From Vibrio sp. CK2-1 (lineage in GTDB: Bacteria > Pseudomonadota > Gammaproteobacteria > Enterobacterales > Vibrionaceae), in NCBI RefSeq assembly GCF_021726515.1, contig NZ_JAKKCJ010000003.1:248001-312000 (forward strand): 64,000 nucleotides of DNA, read 5' to 3'. A program made the translations under genes and the position numbers. Below the pieces are notes generated by a model. It saw only the letters and a list, made by a program, of their open reading frames with translations, was not told the DNA's origin and made no database searches. Below are positions 58,351-64,000 of the stretch, in pieces (position 1 is the first letter of the stretch; each line of letters opens with the position of its first letter).

Positions 58351-59085
58351 ATGAATCTTGAAGGTAAAATTGCACTAGTTACTGGTGCCAGTCGTGGCAT
58401 TGGTCGTTCGATTGCTGAGCTATTAGTTGAGCGTGGCGCGACGGTTGTAGGTACTGCAACAAGCGAATCTGGCGCACAAGCGATTAGTGACTACCTTGGA
58501 AGTAATGGTAAAGGTCTAGCCTTGAATGTAACGGATGCAGACTCTGTTGCGGCGACGATCAAAACCATTAATGAAGAATTCGGTGGAATTGACATTTTAG
58601 TGAATAATGCTGGTATTACTCGTGATAACCTGTTGATGCGTATGAAAGATGACGAATGGCAAGATATCATGGATACTAACCTAACATCGATTTTCCGTTT
58701 GTCTAAAGCGGTTCTTCGAGGCATGATGAAGAAACGTCATGGTCGTATTGTTAACGTGGGCTCTGTAGTGGGTACCATGGGCAATGCAGGTCAAGCAAAC
58801 TACGCAGCAGCGAAAGCTGGCGTAATTGGTTTCACTAAGTCAATGGCTCGTGAAGTTGCTTCTCGCGGCGTAACGGTAAATACTGTTGCTCCAGGTTTTA
58901 TCGAAACAGATATGACAAAAGCACTGAATGATGACCAACGTACTGCTACACTATCACAAGTGCCAGCAGGTCGATTAGGTGATCCGCGTGAAATTGCATC
59001 AGCAGTTGCCTTTTTAGCTTCTGACGATGCCGCCTATATTACTGGCGAAACACTGCATGTGAATGGTGGTATGTACATGGTCTAA
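58351..59085 (+). CDS. fabG: 3-Oxoacyl-ACP reductase FabG
   Basis: NADPH-dependent reductase of the elongation cycle and a short-chain dehydrogenase. The nucleotide-binding TGASRGIGRSIAELL, NNAG motif, catalytic Ser in VGSVVG (~138) and YAAAK (Tyr ~151, Lys ~155) are intact. The 244 residues equal the E. coli length. AGAGGA lies 6-7 bases before the ATG. A structured 183-bp gap separates it from acpP. Confidence 0.96.
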   Translation: MNLEGKIALVTGASRGIGRSIAELLVERGATVVGTATSESGAQAISDYLGSNGKGLALNVTDADSVAATIKTINEEFGGIDILVNNAGITRDNLLMRMKDDEWQDIMDTNLTSIFRLSKAVLRGMMKKRHGRIVNVGSVVGTMGNAGQANYAAAKAGVIGFTKSMAREVASRGVTVNTVAPGFIETDMTKALNDDQRTATLSQVPAGRLGDPREIASAVAFLASDDAAYITGETLHVNGGMYMV

Positions 59086-59139
59086 ATCTGTTTTGAGTGC
59101 TTTAAAATCACTCATATGCATGATTTAGGTCAAAAATGT

Positions 59140-59196
59140 ACCAAATTTCAGTGAAAAACATGAAATTTGTGGTTTGACCAGCAAGGTCAGCCTTGC
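59140..59196 (+). promoter_or_regulatory. Overlapping hairpins in the acpP leader
   Basis: CAAATTTCA (59142-59150) pairs with TGAAATTTG (59161-59169). Just downstream TGACC (59175-59179) can pair with GGTCA (59185-59189), or GCAAGG (59181-59186) with CCTTGC (59191-59196); the latter two exclude each other. They may tune the much higher expression needed for ACP; the function is inferred. Confidence 0.4.
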
Positions 59197-59268
59197 AACT
59201 TTTCAAAGTTTGAATAAACTACGGCTAACATCGCATTTAAGCGAACTCTCTGTAATAGGAAAAGAAAA

Positions 59269-59502
59269 ATGAGCAACATCGAAGAACGCGTAAGAAAAAT
59301 CATTGTTGAACAACTAGGTGTAGATGAAGCAGAAGTGAAAAACGAAGCTTCTTTCGTTGATGATCTAGGTGCTGACTCTCTAGACACAGTAGAGCTAGTA
59401 ATGGCTTTAGAAGAGGAATTCGACACTGAAATCCCTGACGAAGAAGCAGAAAAAATTACTACTGTTCAAGCTGCAATCGACTACGTAAACAGCGCACAGT
59501 AA
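59269..59502 (+). CDS. acpP: Acyl carrier protein ACP
   Basis: Carries growing acyl chains on a phosphopantetheine arm attached to the Ser of [18 protein letters not shown] (~37). The 77 acidic residues give the standard four-helix protein. AGGAAAAG lies about 5 bases before the ATG. It follows fabG and precedes fabF, the normal order. A very strong terminator directly after the stop suggests an abundant short transcript as well as operon transcripts. Confidence 0.97.
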   Translation: MSNIEERVRKIIVEQLGVDEAEVKNEASFVDDLGADSLDTVELVMALEEEFDTEIPDEEAEKITTVQAAIDYVNSAQ

Positions 59503-59511
59503 TAACACCCC

Positions 59512-59541
59512 CAGGCGGTCTCCCAGACCGCCTGAGTTTTA
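59512..59541 (+). terminator. Terminator of acpP
   Basis: A perfect 10-bp GC-rich stem, CAGGCGGTCT (59512-59521) with AGACCGCCTG (59525-59534), has a 3-base loop, followed by AGTTTTA. Confidence 0.85.
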
Positions 59542-59598
59542 TCTTATATCATCTATCCTTACATACTCTCAGTATTATTAATCTCCGGAGAAAAAATC

Positions 59599-60843
59599 GT
59601 GTCCAAGCGTCGTGTAGTTGTTACAGGCATGGGGATGTTGTCACCGGTAGGCAACACAGTTGAATCCTCTTGGAAAGCCCTTTTAGAAGGTCAAAGTGGT
59701 ATCGTGAATATCGAGCACTTTGATGCAACCAATTTTTCCACTCGTTTTGCAGGCTTAGTGAAAGACTTTGACTGCGAAGAGTACATGCCCAAGAAAGAAG
59801 CTCGCAAAATGGATTTATTTATCCAGTATGGTATTGCTGCGGGTATCCAAGCTTTTAATGACTCAGGCATTGAAGTGACCGAAGAAAATGCCACACGTAT
59901 CGGTGTCGCTATTGGCTCTGGTATTGGTGGTATTGGTTTGATTGAAGAAGCGGCACATACGCTTCGAGATCGTGGCCCACGTCGTATGAGTCCATTTTTT
60001 GTGCCTTCAACCATTGTTAATATGATTGCAGGTCATTTATCTATCATGAAAGGCTTACGTGGACCAAATATCGCTATTTCAACAGCATGTACTACAGGTT
60101 TGCATAATATCGGCCATGCGGCTCGTATGATTGCTTACGGTGATGCTGATGTGATGCTTGCGGGTGGTGCTGAAAAAGCGTCGACTCCGCTAGCGATGAG
60201 TGGCTTTGCTGCAGCAAAAGCATTATCAAGCCGCAATGATGAACCGCATCTAGCTTCTCGCCCATGGGATAAAGACCGTGATGGTTTTGTACTAGGTGAC
60301 GGCGCTGGCATGATGATGGTAGAAGAGTACGAGCATGCGAAAGCGCGTGGTGCAAAAATCTACTGTGAAATTGTTGGTTTTGGTATGAGTGGTGATGCTT
60401 ATCACATGACGTCTCCTAGTGCTGATGGCTCAGGCGGCGCATTAGCAATGGAAGCGGCTATTCGTGATGCAGGCATTACTGGTGATCAAATTGGTTATGT
60501 CAATGCACACGGCACATCAACGCCAGCTGGTGATGTAGCAGAAACCTTAGGCATCAAACGTGCATTAGGTGAAGAAGCAGCGAAGAAAGTACTGGTATCA
60601 TCAACTAAGTCAATGACCGGTCACTTACTCGGTGCGGCAGGCTCAGTTGAATCGATCATTACAGCGTTAACTTTGGTCGATCAAATTGTTCCACCAACCA
60701 TTAATCTAGATAACCCTGATGAAGGTTGTGATCTAGATTATGTACCGAATAAAGCTCGTAAAGTTGAGAACATGGAATACGCTCTATGTAACTCATTTGG
60801 CTTCGGTGGCACCAATGGTTCGTTAATCTTCAAACGTATCTAG
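59599..60843 (+). CDS. fabF: 3-Oxoacyl-ACP synthase II FabF
   Basis: Elongating condensing enzyme, important for temperature control of unsaturated chains. The Cys-His-His triad is in [13 protein letters not shown] (Cys ~164), [11 protein letters not shown] (His ~304) and [14 protein letters not shown] (His ~341). The 414 residues match E. coli (413). The start is a GTG with CGGAG about 9 bases upstream; [18 protein letters not shown] is the standard N-terminus. It ends in a strong terminator. Confidence 0.96.
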   Translation: MSKRRVVVTGMGMLSPVGNTVESSWKALLEGQSGIVNIEHFDATNFSTRFAGLVKDFDCEEYMPKKEARKMDLFIQYGIAAGIQAFNDSGIEVTEENATRIGVAIGSGIGGIGLIEEAAHTLRDRGPRRMSPFFVPSTIVNMIAGHLSIMKGLRGPNIAISTACTTGLHNIGHAARMIAYGDADVMLAGGAEKASTPLAMSGFAAAKALSSRNDEPHLASRPWDKDRDGFVLGDGAGMMMVEEYEHAKARGAKIYCEIVGFGMSGDAYHMTSPSADGSGGALAMEAAIRDAGITGDQIGYVNAHGTSTPAGDVAETLGIKRALGEEAAKKVLVSSTKSMTGHLLGAAGSVESIITALTLVDQIVPPTINLDNPDEGCDLDYVPNKARKVENMEYALCNSFGFGGTNGSLIFKRI

Positions 60844-60870
60844 TTAAAATAGCTGAATAAGCCATTTTAT

Positions 60871-60911
60871 AAAGCGGTTTAATGTTATAGCATTAAGCCG
60901 CTTTTTTTTTT
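60871..60911 (+). terminator. Terminator of fabF
   Basis: AAAGCGGTTTAATG (60871-60884) pairs with CATTAAGCCGCTTT (60891-60904), 14 bp with one wobble, followed by a long T-run. Confidence 0.92.
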
Positions 60912-60947
60912 GCTATGATGCAGCCAATAAACGGGAATAGGATCACT

Positions 60948-61766
60948 ATGTTTTTTGTAAATGGAAAACTACAGCAAAGCGTATCTATTACAGACCGTTC
61001 ATTTCAATATGGAGATGGCTGCTTCACGACTCTTTTAGTGAAATATGGTCAACCATTATTACTTCATGCTCATAAAGAACGTATTGATTTAACTTGTCAG
61101 AAACTTTTTATGTCGCCTCCAGAATGGAATCAAGTGGAGGAGTGGATTGAAGCGGCTATCAATGCCTCAGGTCATCAAACACTTGCGTTAAGTGGTCTTA
61201 AAATCCATGTGAGTCGTGGAAGTGGCGGAAGAGGTTATAGCCCAAAAGGCGCAAATGCTACACAAGTTGTAGTCCAGACCTTTGCTTACCCTGAACATTA
61301 TTCAACTTGGCAATCTGAGGGAATAAAAGTTGGTGTGAGCGCCACTTGTTTAGGGATAAATCCTCAGCTTGCTGGGCTTAAACATAATAATCGCTTAGAG
61401 CAAGTGCTGATTAAGAAAGAAATTGATGATACTGAGTTCGATGACAATATCGTGCTTGATATTGATGGGAACGTCATTGAGATGAGCGCCGCCAATTTGT
61501 TTTGGGTGGCCAACAATCAGCTTTACACACCAGAGTTAGTGAAAAATGGTGTGCTAGGTATAAAGCGAAAACAAGTATGTGAATATGCCGAGCAGACAAA
61601 AATGACAGTGAATATCAGCGATTACACATTAAACGATGTGCTTAATGCTGATGAAGTGTTCATTACTAATGCACTTCATGGTGTCGTTCCAATCATTCAA
61701 ATAAATAATAAAGAATTTAATATTGGCGCAATTACACGCGCTATTCAGGAGAAAATGAACCCGTGA
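60948..61766 (+). CDS. pabC: Aminodeoxychorismate lyase PabC
   Basis: PLP enzyme that releases pyruvate from 4-amino-4-deoxychorismate to give p-aminobenzoate for folate. Fold-type IV motifs are FFVNGKL, DRSFQYGDGCFTTLL, GLKHNNRLEQVLIKKEI (PLP Lys region) and EMSAANLFWV. AGGATC precedes the ATG at 60948, giving 272 residues (E. coli 269). An ATG at 60915 in the same frame sits next to the fabF terminator and is less likely. It overlaps mltG by 4 bases. Confidence 0.94.
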   Translation: MFFVNGKLQQSVSITDRSFQYGDGCFTTLLVKYGQPLLLHAHKERIDLTCQKLFMSPPEWNQVEEWIEAAINASGHQTLALSGLKIHVSRGSGGRGYSPKGANATQVVVQTFAYPEHYSTWQSEGIKVGVSATCLGINPQLAGLKHNNRLEQVLIKKEIDDTEFDDNIVLDIDGNVIEMSAANLFWVANNQLYTPELVKNGVLGIKRKQVCEYAEQTKMTVNISDYTLNDVLNADEVFITNALHGVVPIIQINNKEFNIGAITRAIQEKMNP

Positions 61767-62785
61767 TTAAAAAATTAGCCATGGTATTGCTTTTAATCGT
61801 AGCGGCATCGGTAGCAGTGATGTTTTATGCCAAGTCAGAAGTCACTCGCTATGTAGAGCAGCCATTAAATATTGAATCTGAGCAGCTGATTACTATCGAG
61901 CACGGTAAAACGCTAAAAAGTGCATTGTGGATGATGGAGCAACAGGGTTGGATTACCGGCAATACCTTTGCTCGTTTGTTACCCCGCTTATACCCTGAAG
62001 TAGTTCATATTCGTGCGGGGACTTATCAAGTTAACCCTGGTGAAACATTGAAGCAGGCTTTAATGACGATGGTGACGGGTGAAGAATTTCAATTTACCAT
62101 TACCTTTATTGAAGGGAGTCGTTTCAACGAATGGCGTAGTCAGCTAGATATGGCAAAAGGTTTAGTACATAAAACCAAAGATCTAAGCGAAGCTGAGATT
62201 GCCAAAGCACTTGGTGAAAGTCACCAAAAATTAGAAGGCTTGTTATTAGCGGAAACATACCACTACACCGAAGGTATGTCGGATCTTGATATTCTGAAAA
62301 GGGCACATCAATCACTTACTCGTGAGTTAGATGCTGCTTGGCAAACAAGACAAAAAAACCTACCGTTGGACACGCCGTATCAAGCGTTAATTTTGGCGTC
62401 AATTATTGAAAAAGAAACCGCGGTAGAATCAGAGCGCCAACGTGTCGCGTCAGTTTTTGTCAATCGATTGAATAGAGGCATGCGATTACAAACTGACCCT
62501 ACGGTGATTTACGGCATGGGTGATAAATATGACGGCAACATTCGTAAGAAAGATTTGTCGACCCCAACCCCTTATAACACCTATGTGATTAATGGTTTAC
62601 CACCAACGCCGATTGCCATGCCAGGGGTTAACTCTGTACGTGCTGCGTTAAACCCAGAGAAAAGTAGCTATTTATACTTTGTAGCAAGTGGTGATGGTGG
62701 ACACGTGTTCACTAAATCGTTAGCTGAGCATAATCGTGCGGTGCGTGATTATTTGAGAAAATTACGAGCAAATAAGAGTAACTAA
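61763..62785 (+). CDS. mltG: Endolytic murein transglycosylase MltG (YceG)
   Basis: Membrane-bound lytic transglycosylase that cuts new glycan strands and sets their length. One N-terminal membrane segment (~5-22), a LysM-like region ([18 protein letters not shown]) and the YceG catalytic domain (~130-335) with the catalytic Glu in [10 protein letters not shown] (~218) and [12 protein letters not shown]. The 340 residues equal the E. coli length. GTG start coupled to pabC through a 4-base overlap. Confidence 0.95.
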   Translation: MIKKLAMVLLLIVAASVAVMFYAKSEVTRYVEQPLNIESEQLITIEHGKTLKSALWMMEQQGWITGNTFARLLPRLYPEVVHIRAGTYQVNPGETLKQALMTMVTGEEFQFTITFIEGSRFNEWRSQLDMAKGLVHKTKDLSEAEIAKALGESHQKLEGLLLAETYHYTEGMSDLDILKRAHQSLTRELDAAWQTRQKNLPLDTPYQALILASIIEKETAVESERQRVASVFVNRLNRGMRLQTDPTVIYGMGDKYDGNIRKKDLSTPTPYNTYVINGLPPTPIAMPGVNSVRAALNPEKSSYLYFVASGDGGHVFTKSLAEHNRAVRDYLRKLRANKSN

Positions 62786-63429
62786 TGAAAAACGCGAAAT
62801 TTATTGTAGTTGAAGGCTTAGAAGGCGCAGGAAAAAGCACCGCGATTAATGCTGTGCTGGAAACCTTAAAGCAGCATTCAATCCTAGATGTCGTACAAAC
62901 GCGTGAGCCGGGTGGTACAACATTAGCGGAAAAGTTACGTGCATTAGTGAAAGAAGAGCATGCGGGAGAGGAGCTACACGATATCAGTGAACTACTGATG
63001 ATGTATGCGGCTCGCGTGCAACTAGTTGAAAACGTGATTAAGCCAGCACTTGCTAATGGTCAATGGGTGCTTGGTGATCGCCATGATTTATCTTCTCAAG
63101 CGTATCAAGGCGGTGGTCGTCAAATTAGCCCTGAAATTATGAGCAATCTAAAACAAACCGCGTTAGGTGACTTCAAGCCAGATCTTACTTTGTATCTAGA
63201 TATTGATCCTAAAATCGGCTTGGAAAGGGCGCGTGGTAGAGGCGAGTTAGATCGAATTGAAAAAATGGATATTAGCTTTTTTGAACGAGTACGTGCTCGC
63301 TATTTAGAAGCCGCGCAACAAGATCCTAGTATTATTACTATCAATGCCAATCAAACGATTGAGCAAGTGGCTAACGATTTACGCCGTGCTCTACAAGTAT
63401 GGTTTGATAATGGACAAACGGTAGCATAA
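62785..63429 (+). CDS. tmk: Thymidylate kinase Tmk
   Basis: Phosphorylates dTMP to dTDP. P-loop [14 protein letters not shown] (~8-21), [14 protein letters not shown], the [15 protein letters not shown] motif and the lid region [20 protein letters not shown] are intact. Its 214 residues match E. coli (213). The start shares one base with the mltG stop (TAATG), so translation is coupled; the stop in turn shares a base with the holB start. Confidence 0.96.
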   Translation: MKNAKFIVVEGLEGAGKSTAINAVLETLKQHSILDVVQTREPGGTTLAEKLRALVKEEHAGEELHDISELLMMYAARVQLVENVIKPALANGQWVLGDRHDLSSQAYQGGGRQISPEIMSNLKQTALGDFKPDLTLYLDIDPKIGLERARGRGELDRIEKMDISFFERVRARYLEAAQQDPSIITINANQTIEQVANDLRRALQVWFDNGQTVA

Positions 63430-64000
63430 TGGCTTTATATCCTTGGCTAGAGCCGCTGTGGAAACAATGGCAAGTAATGCTTTCTCAACAAGCCACACCA
63501 CACGCTATGTTGTGTAGTGCTAATGCTGGTACCGGAATAGAAGATCTCGTTAATCGCCTTGTGGCGGCTGTTGTATGTAAAAACACACACGATGAAGCCT
63601 GTGGTTTTTGTCATAGCTGTGAGTTAAGTCAAGGTGGTCACCATCCTGATATTCACTGGGTAACACCGGAGAAAGAAGGTAAAGGGATTAACGTTGAGCA
63701 AATTCGCGAGGCTAACCGCTACGCGATTGAATCATCGCAACTCGGTGGCAAACGAATCATCATTGTTCAGCCAGCGGAATCGATGAATGAATCGGCATCC
63801 AATGCTTTATTGAAAACATTGGAAACTCTGCCAGAACAATGTGTATTTGTACTGTTGACTCAAGATAAACACAAATTGTTGCCTACCATTATTAGCCGCT
63901 GTCAGCATTGGCAATTGCCTAAAGTGGCAAAGCCTGTGTTGCTGGATTGGTTGGGCTCTCAATTATCTAATGAGCAAATGCCAGACTGGTTTAGCTTGAA
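63429..64000 (+). CDS. holB: DNA polymerase III delta' subunit HolB, 5' part (cut by window end)
   Basis: Clamp-loader subunit. The first ~190 codons are present. They carry a degenerate P-loop region (HAMLCSANAGTGIEDLV), a zinc module (CGFCHSCELSQGGHHPD, with the first Cys a few residues before), the AAA+ motif SNALLKTLE (~125) and the SRC motif in TIISRCQHWQLP, as expected for delta'. The frame is open to the window edge; the full E. coli protein has 334 residues. tmk-holB order is standard. Confidence 0.92.
   Translation, partial: MALYPWLEPLWKQWQVMLSQQATPHAMLCSANAGTGIEDLVNRLVAAVVCKNTHDEACGFCHSCELSQGGHHPDIHWVTPEKEGKGINVEQIREANRYAIESSQLGGKRIIIVQPAESMNESASNALLKTLETLPEQCVFVLLTQDKHKLLPTIISRCQHWQLPKVAKPVLLDWLGSQLSNEQMPDWFSL

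Overview
The window is chromosomal core DNA of a gammaproteobacterium, almost certainly a Vibrio or a close relative in Vibrionaceae. Markers are clpP-clpX-lon-hupB-ppiD running directly into comEA, a rhombosortase next to a DTW protein, a FadR of 279 residues (the long vibrio form), and rpmF-plsX-fabHDG-acpP-fabF-pabC-mltG-tmk-holB. Base composition is A/T-leaning and even throughout. I see no transposase, integrase, phage, CRISPR, rRNA or tRNA gene.

Layout. 1-8.0 kb (+): protein quality control (clpP, clpX, lon with a sigma32-type promoter, ppiD), HU-beta and the DNA-uptake protein ComEA. 8.0-12.6 kb: rhombosortase (-), a DTW-domain tRNA-modification protein (+), then a leftward group of a dNTP triphosphohydrolase, the 5'-deoxynucleotidase YfbR and the aminotransferase AlaA. 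12.7-13.0 kb is a highly structured intergenic repeat. 13.2-19.6 kb (+): a menaquinone operon menF-D-H-C-E that lacks menB. 19.7-23.7 kb: membrane proteins (YeiH-type, LplT-like MFS, Tim44-like) and two small unknowns. 23.8-27.3 kb (-): ackA-pta. 27.6-33.7 kb: yfbV, a TrpX-type three-gene ABC importer behind a TrpR-like box, a GGEEF diguanylate cyclase, and dusC. 33.8-38.0 kb: a UPF0149/SEC-C protein, dsbB, nhaB and fadR. 38.1-48.9 kb: an unknown membrane-anchored protein, metG, apbC, udk, dcd, asmA, btuR and a SulP transporter. 49.2-54.4 kb: rne with a long leader, rluC and the Maf-type yceF. 54.6-64 kb (+): yceD-rpmF and the fatty-acid cluster, ending inside holB.

How the parts work together. 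ClpXP and Lon degrade proteins after heat or regulatory signals. AckA-Pta links acetyl-CoA and acetate. PlsX, FabH, FabD, FabG, ACP and FabF make acyl chains, and FadR senses acyl-CoA. RNase E and RluC act on RNA. The men genes supply most of the menaquinone headgroup, so a MenB must be encoded elsewhere or replaced.

No complete undescribed system is evident. The best leads are a family of inverted-repeat intergenic elements (12728-12996 and diverged or reduced relatives near 33.75, 41.46, 42.79, 47.4 and 54.4 kb), the missing menB, the TrpR-like site at the ABC importer, the rhombosortase/DTW pair with abutting divergent starts, and several small or unknown membrane proteins. Start codons were chosen from ribosome-binding sites and family lengths where possible. 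All similarity statements come from memory, not a database search.
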